In this document: positions 57,148-64,000 of the stretch, piece after piece | How the letters are laid out: each line of letters starts with the position of its first letter | Numbering within the stretch: the first letter of the stretch is position 1 | Assembly (NCBI RefSeq): GCF_004137345.1 | Contig: NZ_SDWV01000008.1 | Coordinates: forward strand, 124,001-188,000 | Direction of reading: 5' to 3' | DNA from: Nocardioides zhouii | Lineage (GTDB): Bacteria > Actinomycetota > Actinomycetes > Propionibacteriales > Nocardioidaceae | Length of the DNA stretch: 64,000 nucleotides | Notes under the pieces: model-generated | Databases searched by the model: none | Told to the model about the DNA's origin: nothing | What the model saw: only the letters and a program-made list of their open reading frames with translations | Position numbers and translations under genes: made by a program

Positions 57148-58190
57148 GCCCACGCCGGGTGCTGCTGCACATCGGCCTGCCGAAGACCGGGACGACCTAT
57201 CTCCAGCAGGTGGTGTGGGGCAACCGGGACCGGCTGGAGTCCGACGGCGTGCTCGTGCCCGGGTTCGGGCACCGTGAGCACCTGTGGGCGGCCCTCGACC
57301 TGCAGGAGCGGCCCCGGCTGGCCAAGCGCCACGCGAAGGCGCCGGGCTCGTGGGACCGGCTGGTGGCGCAGGCGTCGCGGCAGCCGAAGGACGTGCTGCT
57401 GACCCACGAGTTCTTCTGCGGCGCCACTGAGGAGCAGGCGGGACGCGCGATCGCGGCGTTCCCCGACTCCGAGGTGCACGTGGTGGTCACCGCCCGCGAC
57501 GCCGCCAGCGTGGTGTCGGCGGGCTGGCAGGAGTCGGTGAAGAACGGCGGCACCGTCGACCTCGCCGGCGTGCTCGACGGCCGGTCGGCCGGTGGTCCCG
57601 AGTTCAGCATGCGTACGTGGGACCTGGCGGGTGTCCTCGAGCGGTGGACCGCCGACGTGCCGAGCGACCGGGTCCACGTCCTGGTGATGCCGGGCAGCGG
57701 CCAGCCGCACGACCTGCACTGGCGGCACTTCGCCGAGGTGCTCGGCGTCGACCCCGACGCCTACGAGCTGCCCACGGAGGCGGTCAACCCGGCCCTGGGG
57801 ATCGTGCAGATCGAGCTGCTGCGCCAGGTCAACGGCCACCTGCCGTCGTACTCCGCCCACGACCGCGGCGTCTGGATCCGCGGCTACCTCGCAGAGGGCC
57901 TCCTCGCCGCCCAGCCCCGCGAGCGCGGCGGCCTGCCGGCGGAGCACCTGGCGAGGTTCGCCGAGCTCGACCGGACCGCCACCGACCTCATCACCCACCG
58001 GGGGTTCCACGTGCTGGGCGAGCTGTCTGCGCTGGCCCCCGGCGAGGCCGCCACGGCAGGCGGACGCGCGCCCGGCACCGTGAGCGAGCGGGAATTAGTC
58101 GAGTCCGCGGCCCGGCTCGTCGCTGATATCGTGGCCGACGTCCGTGCGAGCACAGGTGATGTGCCGCCACGCTTCCGGGGTAATCCCTGA
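57144..58190 (+). CDS. Sulfotransferase family protein
   Basis: A 348-residue PAPS-dependent sulfotransferase. The 5'-phosphosulfate loop is LLHIGLPKTGTTYLQQ at residues 6-21, and the 3'-phosphate region is the HVVVTARDAASVVSAGWQ stretch near residue 115. It would sulfate a carbohydrate or similar acceptor in the cytoplasm using PAPS. TTG start, preceded by GGGGAC, overlapping the upstream stop (TTGA). It completes a LicD-coiled-coil-sulfotransferase operon, pointing to surface-glycan decoration. Confidence 0.88.
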   Translation: MSPRRVLLHIGLPKTGTTYLQQVVWGNRDRLESDGVLVPGFGHREHLWAALDLQERPRLAKRHAKAPGSWDRLVAQASRQPKDVLLTHEFFCGATEEQAGRAIAAFPDSEVHVVVTARDAASVVSAGWQESVKNGGTVDLAGVLDGRSAGGPEFSMRTWDLAGVLERWTADVPSDRVHVLVMPGSGQPHDLHWRHFAEVLGVDPDAYELPTEAVNPALGIVQIELLRQVNGHLPSYSAHDRGVWIRGYLAEGLLAAQPRERGGLPAEHLARFAELDRTATDLITHRGFHVLGELSALAPGEAATAGGRAPGTVSERELVESAARLVADIVADVRASTGDVPPRFRGNP

Positions 58191-58224
58191 TCTCGGGTGC
58201 CTCAGCCCCGTAGGAGTTGTTGAC

Positions 58225-59655
58225 GTGCGTTCCAAGCTTTCGGCCATCCTCGCCACCTGCGGCCTCGGCGCTGCACTGCTCGTCCCGACCCTCGGCACCT
58301 CGGCGGCCGACGCCGCGCCGTCGACCGGCACCGCGACTGCGACGACCACCGCGCTGGCGCTCAAGCCCGGCAAGCCGAGCAAGAAGTGGAAGGTCCCGGT
58401 CGGGGCCAAGTTCAACAACCCGATGGTCGAGAAGGACCGCTTCGTCATCGAGCGCCACATCCTGCGCGCGATCCGCAACACGCCGCGAGGCGAGAAGATC
58501 ATCATCTCGGCCTACTCCCTCGACCGGCAGGTCTTCGCCGACGAGCTGATCCGCGCCCACCAGCGCGGCGTCAAGGTGCAGGTGCTCCTCAACGACCACC
58601 TGGTGCCCAACGCCCAGGTCCGGATCCAGCGCGAGCTGGGTCGCAAGACCACGAAGTCGAGCTTCCTCAAGCGCTGCATCTCGGGCTGCCGCGCGGACGA
58701 GAACGAGTTCAACAACCTGCACTCGAAGTTCTACCTGTTCAGCCGCACCGGCCGGAACCGCAACGTGGTCATGCTCGGCTCGCAGAACATGACGCTGAAC
58801 GCCGTGCGCTGGCAGTGGAACGACCTCTGGACCACGGTCGGCAAGACGACGCTCTACGACCAGTTCGAGGCCCTCTTCAACGACATGCGTCCGGACTGGA
58901 ACAAGCGCCGCGCGACGTACGAGTTCTGCGACGGCGGCCTCGTCTGCCCCGCGGGCGACATGCAGAAGTACCACAACGTCGTCTTCCCGCGGCACACCAC
59001 GAAGGACAAGGACGTCATTCTCGACATCCTCAACAACGTGCAGTGCGTCTACACCGTGCCCGAGGGCTACCAGACGCGCACCAAGCTGCGCCTGTCGATG
59101 CACACCATGCGCGGCAACCGCGGCAACTACATCGCCGACAAGCTCCGCGACCTCTACGCCCAGGGCTGCGACCTGCGGGTCAACTACGGGCTGATGGGCT
59201 ACTACACCAAGACCCACCTCGGTGCGCCCACGGAGCGCGGCCGCGTGCCGCTGCGCTCGACCGGGTTCAACCTGGCCGACGACGTGCCGACGGGCGACCC
59301 GGAGATCGACGACATGCCGGAGAGCATCGAGCGCTACACGCACCAGAAGTACTTCGTGCTGCAGGGCTCGTACAAGGGCGTGATCGACAGCAACATCGTG
59401 TGGACCGGTTCGACCAACTGGTCGAGCCTGGGCACCCCGCAGGACGAGATCCTCTTCACGATGCACGGACGGGGCAACGTCCGCGACTACCTCGCGAACT
59501 TCGACCTGATGTGGAAGGAGCCCTACAGCCGCAACGCCTACACCACGACGTACTCGGAGTGGAAGATGGTCAACGGCCGCAGGGTCGGCTTCGCGCCGCG
59601 CACGACGATCGAGCCCGACAACCTCACGCCGGGCTCCACCTGGGAGAACGACTGA
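58225..59655 (+). CDS. Secreted phospholipase D-like protein, atypical HKD motifs
   Basis: A 476-residue exported PLD-superfamily protein: signal peptide (about 1-31, cut after ADA), then two PLD half-repeats (about 60-270 and 290-450). HKD-like motifs are LHSKFYLFS with later GSQNMT, and THQKYFVLQ with later GSTNWSS. Both keep His-x-Lys but the Asp four residues later is Ser or Gln, so chemistry is uncertain. Four Cys pairs suggest disulfides. GTG 58225 follows TAGGAG. With EEP and LicD neighbours it may act on surface phosphodiester polymers. Confidence 0.85.
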   Translation: MRSKLSAILATCGLGAALLVPTLGTSAADAAPSTGTATATTTALALKPGKPSKKWKVPVGAKFNNPMVEKDRFVIERHILRAIRNTPRGEKIIISAYSLDRQVFADELIRAHQRGVKVQVLLNDHLVPNAQVRIQRELGRKTTKSSFLKRCISGCRADENEFNNLHSKFYLFSRTGRNRNVVMLGSQNMTLNAVRWQWNDLWTTVGKTTLYDQFEALFNDMRPDWNKRRATYEFCDGGLVCPAGDMQKYHNVVFPRHTTKDKDVILDILNNVQCVYTVPEGYQTRTKLRLSMHTMRGNRGNYIADKLRDLYAQGCDLRVNYGLMGYYTKTHLGAPTERGRVPLRSTGFNLADDVPTGDPEIDDMPESIERYTHQKYFVLQGSYKGVIDSNIVWTGSTNWSSLGTPQDEILFTMHGRGNVRDYLANFDLMWKEPYSRNAYTTTYSEWKMVNGRRVGFAPRTTIEPDNLTPGSTWEND

Positions 59656-59664
59656 CCCGAGGGG

Positions 59665-60270
59665 TCAGCCCTCCTGGTCGCTGGCGTCCTCCGCGGGGAG
59701 CAGCGACTTGGCGAGGTCCTCGACCGTGTCCTGGTCGGTGCCCTGCAGGACGACGGTGCTGCCCTTGAGCTCGTGGGTGAGCACGGTGGCGCCCTCGTGG
59801 TCCCAGGCCGCCCAGGTGCCGATGCCCCAGGCGGAGAGGTCCACGTCGCCCGACGTGGCGAGGCTCTCCTGGGAGCCCAGCACCGCGTCGGTGTCGCCCG
59901 GGAACTGGTCGAGGGTCACGTCGCCGCTGGGCGCCGTGAACTCCATGTGCCACCACTGTGGGTCGGCCTGGTAGCCGCCACCCACGGTCGTCCAGCCGTC
60001 CGGGAGCGTGGAGGGCACCATCGTGATGAGGTCGTCGTCGACCGCGCGCAGGGCGGCCTTCTTGTAGCGGGGGCTGGTGGCCGGCTCCTCGCCGAAGTCG
60101 ATCAGCGCGACCGGCTCGGCCGAGGGGGTCTCCGACGACTGGGGGGTCTCGGACGTCGAGGTGTCCGTCCCCGGGTCCTCGGTGGCGACCGACGAGTCGT
60201 CACCACAGGCGCTCATGAGCAGCACCAGCGAAGCCCCGAGGGCCGGCACGATCAGGCGGGTGGGTCGCAT
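59665..60270 (-). CDS. Putative lipoprotein, DUF4245-like
   Basis: A 201-residue lipoprotein with signal peptide and lipobox LLMSACG near residue 22, a Ser/Thr/Glu-rich linker (about 26-55) and a beta-rich domain (LPDGWTTVGGGYQADPQWWHMEF, then VTLDQFPGDTDAVLG) that fits DUF4245 in outline. The family assignment is tentative. It is divergent from the acyl-CoA dehydrogenase gene (101 bp). Confidence 0.72.
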   Translation of the reverse strand: MRPTRLIVPALGASLVLLMSACGDDSSVATEDPGTDTSTSETPQSSETPSAEPVALIDFGEEPATSPRYKKAALRAVDDDLITMVPSTLPDGWTTVGGGYQADPQWWHMEFTAPSGDVTLDQFPGDTDAVLGSQESLATSGDVDLSAWGIGTWAAWDHEGATVLTHELKGSTVVLQGTDQDTVEDLAKSLLPAEDASDQEG

Positions 60271-60358
60271 GCACTCGATTCTCTCACGCCCGGCCTGATC
60301 CGGCGGGGTGTGACAACAGTCTCGGAGTCGGCCCCTGCCGAGGTGAACGACTGATAAC

Positions 60359-60364
60359 TACACT
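60359..60364 (+). promoter_or_regulatory. -10 hexamer TACACT, leaderless-type promoter
   Basis: TACACT ends 7 nt before the ATG at 60372. Confidence 0.5.
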
Positions 60365-60371
60365 CCAGCGC

Positions 60372-61568
60372 ATGCCCCGTCTCTGCCAGACCGAAGGCCT
60401 CTCCGAGGACCAGACCGAGATCCTCAAGGCCGTCCGGCAGTTCGTGGACGAGAAGATCATCCCGGTCGCCAACGAGCTCGAGCACAAGGACGAGTACCCC
60501 ACCGAGATCGTCGAGGGCCTCAAGGAGCTCGGCATCTTCGGGCTGATGATCCCCGAGGAGTACGACGGCCTCGGCGAGTCGCTGCTGACGTACGCGCTGT
60601 GCGTCGAGGAGATCGCGCGCGGCTGGATGAGCGTCTCCGGCGTGATCAACACCCACTTCATCGTCGCCTACATGCTGATGCAGCACGGCACCGAGGAGCA
60701 GAAGCAGAAGTACCTCCCGCGGATGGCGACCGGCGAGGTCCGCGGCGCGTTCTCGATGTCCGAGCCCGGGCTCGGCTCTGACGTCGCGGCGATCTCGACC
60801 AAGGCCGTCAAGGGCGACGACGGCGACTACACGATCAACGGCCAGAAGATGTGGCTGACCAACGGTGGCTCGTCGACGCTGATCGCGGTGCTGGTCAAGA
60901 CCGACGAGGGCGCGGACACCCCGTACAAGAACATGACGACTTTCCTGGTGGAGAAGGAGCCGGGCTTCGGCGAGACCGCTCCCGGCCTCACCATCCCCGG
61001 GAAGATCGACAAGATGGGCTACAAGGGCGTCGACACGACCGAGGCCATCTTCGAGAACCACAAGATCGGTGCCGACCAGGTCCTCGGTGGTGAGCCCGGC
61101 AAGGGCTTCTACCAGATGATGGACGGCGTCGAGGTCGGCCGCGTCAACGTCGCCGCGCGCGCCTGCGGCATCGCCAACCGGGCCTTCGAGCTCGGCATCG
61201 CGTACGCCCAGCAGCGCGAGACGTTCGGCAAGCCGATCGCCGAGCACCAGGCGGTCCTGTTCCGCCTCGCCGAGATGGCCACCAAGGTCGAGACCGCCCA
61301 CACGATGATGGTGAAGGCCGCGCGTCTCAAGGACTCCGGCCAGCGGATGGACGTCGAGGCCGGCATGGCCAAGATGCTCGCCAGCGAGTACTGCAACGAG
61401 GTCGTCGAGGCGTCGTTCCGCATCCACGGCGGCTACGGCTACTCCAAGGAGTACGAGATCGAGCGCCTCTACCGCGAGTCGGCGTTCATGCTGATCGGCG
61501 AGGGCACCTCCGACATCCAGAAGATGATCATCGGGCGCAGCCTGCTCAAGGACTACAAGCTGCGCTGA
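60372..61568 (+). CDS. Acyl-CoA dehydrogenase
   Basis: A 398-residue flavoprotein of the acyl-CoA dehydrogenase family: N-terminal helices, the beta-domain (FSMSEPGLGSDVAAIST, FAD/substrate contacts, near 140) and C-terminal helices (GRVNVAARACGIANRAFELG, RIHGGYGYSKEYEIERLYRE). The catalytic base is the Glu in LIGEGTSDIQK near residue 378, the position used by short- and medium-chain enzymes. It oxidises acyl-CoA to enoyl-CoA with electrons passing to ETF. Chain preference cannot be told. The start is leaderless. Confidence 0.95.
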   Translation: MPRLCQTEGLSEDQTEILKAVRQFVDEKIIPVANELEHKDEYPTEIVEGLKELGIFGLMIPEEYDGLGESLLTYALCVEEIARGWMSVSGVINTHFIVAYMLMQHGTEEQKQKYLPRMATGEVRGAFSMSEPGLGSDVAAISTKAVKGDDGDYTINGQKMWLTNGGSSTLIAVLVKTDEGADTPYKNMTTFLVEKEPGFGETAPGLTIPGKIDKMGYKGVDTTEAIFENHKIGADQVLGGEPGKGFYQMMDGVEVGRVNVAARACGIANRAFELGIAYAQQRETFGKPIAEHQAVLFRLAEMATKVETAHTMMVKAARLKDSGQRMDVEAGMAKMLASEYCNEVVEASFRIHGGYGYSKEYEIERLYRESAFMLIGEGTSDIQKMIIGRSLLKDYKLR

Positions 61569-61577
61569 GGTCCTGCC

Positions 61578-62786
61578 TCAGGCAGGCGCTGCCTCGGCGG
61601 CGGCGTCGGCCGCCGCGAGCGCTTCGCAGGCCGCCTCGACGACGTCGGGGGAGAGGACGTGCTCGATGGCGAGCGCGGACGCACCGAGCACGGCGGCCTC
61701 GCCGCCGGCGCGTGACGTCACGATGCGCAGGTGCTCAGTGGCGAGGGGCAGCGAGCGCTGGTAGACGGACTCGCGGATGCCCGCGAGGAGATGCTCGCCC
61801 GCCCCGGCGAGCTGACCGCCGATCACGACGACGGACGGGTTGACCAGGTTCGTCATGGTCGCGACGACCTCACCGATGTCGCGACCCGCCTGGCGGACGA
61901 CCGCCATGGCGACGAGGCTGCCGGCGCGCACGAGGTCGACCACGTCGCCACCTGTCGTCGCGTCCTCGCCCTGCTCGCGGACGGCGGCGGCCAGTGCCGG
62001 CCCCGCGGCGACTGCCTCGAGGCAGCCGGTGTTGCCGCACCGGCACAGCACGTCGTCGGCCCTGCGCACGCGGACGTGCCCGAGGTCGCCCGCCGTGCCG
62101 CGGGCACCGCGCTGCAGGATCCCGCCAGAGACGATGCCGGCACCGATGCCGGTGGCGACCTTGATCAGGACGAGGTCGTCGACATCGCGCAGGTACGCAC
62201 GGCGCTCGCCGAGCGCCATGATGTTCACGTCGTTGTCCACGAGCACCGGCACGGGGTAGAACTGGCGGAGGTGGCCGGGTACGTCGTAGCGGTCCCATCC
62301 CGGCATGATCGGCGGGTTGATCGGGCGTCCGGTGGAGTGCTCGACAGGGCCGGGCAGCCCGATGCCGATCGCCGCGAGGTCGGCGAGCTGCCGACCGCTG
62401 GCCGAGACGAGGTCGCGCACGGTCTCCACGACCCAGCCCAGGACCTGCTCGGGACCGGCCGCCACCTCGATCTGGGCGTCGGTCTCGCCCAGGATCTTGC
62501 CGTCGAGGTCGGTCAGTGCGGCGCGGGCGTGGGTGGCGCCGATGTCCACCCCGACCACGAGCTTGGCACCGGGATTGAGCGCGAAGAGGGTCGGCGGCCG
62601 CCCGCCGGTGGAGCGGGCGCCGCCGTACGGCGCCACCAGGCCGAGCCGCATCAGGGTGTCGATCCGGGTGGTCACGGTGGAGCGGGCGAGGCCGGTCGCG
62701 TCCGCGAGCTGGGCCCGGGTCCACGGCCTTCCGTCGCGAAGGAGTTCGAAGAGCTCACCGGTGCGCACGGGTGGAGTCAAGCACAT
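61578..62786 (-). CDS. ROK-family transcriptional regulator
   Basis: A 402-residue ROK repressor. A winged helix (about 5-70) has TRAQLADATGLARSTVTTRID; a ROK sugar-kinase-like domain follows with GVDIGATHARAALTDLDG, IGIGLPGPVEHSTG, DNDVNIMALGE, the GHVRV zinc-His motif and zinc cysteines in CRCGNTGCLE. It would repress sugar uptake genes until a sugar (or its phosphate) binds. The divergent ABC transporter gene is its likely target. ATG 62786 was chosen; in-frame GTG 62801 is an alternative. Confidence 0.9.
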   Translation of the reverse strand: MCLTPPVRTGELFELLRDGRPWTRAQLADATGLARSTVTTRIDTLMRLGLVAPYGGARSTGGRPPTLFALNPGAKLVVGVDIGATHARAALTDLDGKILGETDAQIEVAAGPEQVLGWVVETVRDLVSASGRQLADLAAIGIGLPGPVEHSTGRPINPPIMPGWDRYDVPGHLRQFYPVPVLVDNDVNIMALGERRAYLRDVDDLVLIKVATGIGAGIVSGGILQRGARGTAGDLGHVRVRRADDVLCRCGNTGCLEAVAAGPALAAAVREQGEDATTGGDVVDLVRAGSLVAMAVVRQAGRDIGEVVATMTNLVNPSVVVIGGQLAGAGEHLLAGIRESVYQRSLPLATEHLRIVTSRAGGEAAVLGASALAIEHVLSPDVVEAACEALAAADAAAEAAPA

Positions 62787-62867
62787 TCCCGCACTTTCCA
62801 CATCAGGTGAATGACTTTAGACAGGTGCTCGACAAAAGTGCGTGACGCATGCCACAGTTCCTCCGTG

Positions 62868-64000
62868 ATGTCCCAGCCGACCGCGGCCCCGCTCCTCGAG
62901 ATGCGCGGCATCGTCAAGCGCTTCCCCGGCGTGCTTGCGCTGGGCGGAGTCGACCTCGACGTCCGTCCGGGCGAGGTCCACTGCCTGCTGGGACAGAACG
63001 GCGCCGGCAAGTCCACCCTGATCAAGGTGCTCTCCGCGAGCTACCAGCCCGACGAGGGCGAGATCCTGTGGGAGGGCCAGCCCGTCGCGCTGCCGACGCC
63101 CCAGTCCGCGATGAAGCTCGGCATCTCGACCATCTACCAGGAGCTCGACCTGGTGCCGGGGCTCTCCGTCGCGGAGAACATCTTCCTGGGCCACGAGCTG
63201 TCCTCGGCGGGGATGAGCCAGCGCGGCCGGACCAACCGGGCGGCCGCGGACCTGCTCGGCCGCCTCGGGCACAGCGAGCTCTCTCCCACGCGCGCGGTCG
63301 GACGACTCGCCCCGGCCGCGCAGCAGATCGTCAGCATGGCGCGGGCGCTCTCCCAGGACACCCGCCTGCTCGTCCTCGACGAGCCGTCGGCCGCGCTCGA
63401 CCAGGGCGAGGTCGACAACCTCTTCCGCGTCATCCGCGACCTCACCGCCGAGGGCGTGGCCGTGGTCTACATCTCCCACCGGCTGGAGGAGATCCGCCAG
63501 ATCGGTGACCGCATCACGGTGCTCAAGGACGGCAGCACCGTCGCCTCGGGCCTCGCAGTGGCCGACACGCCCACCGCCGACCTCATCAAGCTGATGACGG
63601 GTCGCTCGATCGAGTACGTCTTCCCGGCCCGCGGCGACACCGTGACCACCTCGGGCGAGCCCGTCCTGGACGTGAGCGGCCTCGAGCTCGCGGGCGTCTT
63701 CTCCGGTGTCGACCTCAAGGTCCACGCGGGGGAGATCGTCGGCCTCGCAGGCCTCGTCGGCGCCGGCCGGTCCGAGATCCTCGAGACCGTCTACGGTGCC
63801 CGCCGTCCGTCCGCGGGGACCGTACGCGTCAACGGGCGCGAGCTGCGCCGCGGCTCGGTCCCGGCAGCCGTCAAGGCCGGCCTCGGCCTCGCCCCCGAGG
63901 AGCGCAAGAGCCAGGGCCTGCTGCTCGACCAGGCGATCTACAGCAACATCACCATCTCCACGCTGGGCCGCTTCGCCCGGTTGGGCTTCCTCGACCGCGG
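62868..64000 (+). CDS. Sugar ABC transporter ATP-binding protein, runs off window end (partial)
   Basis: At least 377 residues, cut by the window. It is a dual ATPase of the RbsA/MglA/XylG type: first module Walker A LLGQNGAGKST (near residue 42), signature PAAQQIVSMARAL with LLVLDEPSAALDQGEVDNLF; a second module begins near residue 270 (GVDLKVHAGEIVGLAGLVGAGRSEI) and continues to the end. Q-loop YQELDLVPGLSVAEN. It powers import of a sugar with a permease and binding protein presumably beyond 64000. ATG 62868 is preceded in frame by GTG 62865; no clear ribosome-binding site. It is divergent from the ROK gene. Confidence 0.93.
   Translation, partial: MSQPTAAPLLEMRGIVKRFPGVLALGGVDLDVRPGEVHCLLGQNGAGKSTLIKVLSASYQPDEGEILWEGQPVALPTPQSAMKLGISTIYQELDLVPGLSVAENIFLGHELSSAGMSQRGRTNRAAADLLGRLGHSELSPTRAVGRLAPAAQQIVSMARALSQDTRLLVLDEPSAALDQGEVDNLFRVIRDLTAEGVAVVYISHRLEEIRQIGDRITVLKDGSTVASGLAVADTPTADLIKLMTGRSIEYVFPARGDTVTTSGEPVLDVSGLELAGVFSGVDLKVHAGEIVGLAGLVGAGRSEILETVYGARRPSAGTVRVNGRELRRGSVPAAVKAGLGLAPEERKSQGLLLDQAIYSNITISTLGRFARLGFLDR

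Overview
The window is chromosomal DNA from a high-GC actinomycete, most likely Nocardioides or a close relative in the Nocardioidaceae. The evidence is GC-rich sequence with many GTG/TTG starts, a WhiB protein, F420 biosynthesis genes, MtrAB-LpqB, an actinobacterial SecA/HPF/ComF block, a DUF222/HNH gene with an SOS-box-like site, and gene order recalling the M. tuberculosis Rv3230c-Rv3270 and Rv1224-Rv1232c regions. No rRNA, tRNA, CRISPR array, prophage or intact insertion sequence was found. Genes are packed, often with ATGA/GTGA overlaps. Many have a TANNNT hexamer 6-8 nt before the start codon, the signature of leaderless mRNAs.

Layout. (1) 0-5.8 kb: a CsoR/CstR-type repressor, a dienelactone hydrolase broken by a frameshift, a redoxin, a frameshifted membrane protein, a PadR/DUF1707 pair, an LCP ligase, a thioesterase and an acetyltransferase. 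(2) 5.8-17.2 kb: a cell-wall galactan module: a second LCP protein, two GT2 glycosyltransferases, UDP-galactopyranose mutase, a GlfT2-like galactofuranosyltransferase, a Wzm/Wzt exporter and a secreted peptidoglycan amidase. The first and last genes share a 12-bp promoter element. (3) 17.2-27.5 kb: TIGR03089, DUF3105, F420 genes cofE/cofD, whiB2, a large membrane glycosyltransferase, DUF5719, a zincin-like protein, DUF3499, a 58-aa Trm112 protein and a SIS protein. (4) 27.5-34.7 kb: accessory genes (acetyltransferases, VOC, SnoaL-like, a shortened cis-prenyltransferase, an HNH nuclease, an isochorismatase-like hydrolase, DUF808).

(5) 34.7-48 kb: conserved core: ahcY, mtrA-mtrB-lpqB, comF-like, a 335-nt structured leader (probable raiA-motif RNA) in front of hpf, an orphan LuxR-type regulator, an AlkX/YcaQ-like DNA glycosylase, secA, and an Rv3235/LysM pair. 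(6) 48-52 kb: tatB, mrp, DUF1003 and an MgtE-N/CBS protein. (7) 52-59.7 kb: a secreted/surface-modification cluster: two EEP-fold phosphodiesterase paralogues (one fused to an apparently dead alkaline-phosphatase domain), a LicD-methyltransferase fusion, a small coiled-coil protein, a sulfotransferase and a secreted PLD-like protein. (8) 59.7-64 kb: a lipoprotein, an acyl-CoA dehydrogenase, and a ROK repressor divergent from a sugar ABC-transporter ATPase that runs off the window.

Much of the window concerns the cell envelope: polymer synthesis and export (region 2), its probable attachment by LCP enzymes, peptidoglycan hydrolysis, MtrAB-LpqB signalling, protein export (SecA, TatB) and polymer decoration (region 7). 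Function assignments come from reading sequence only; no database search was run.
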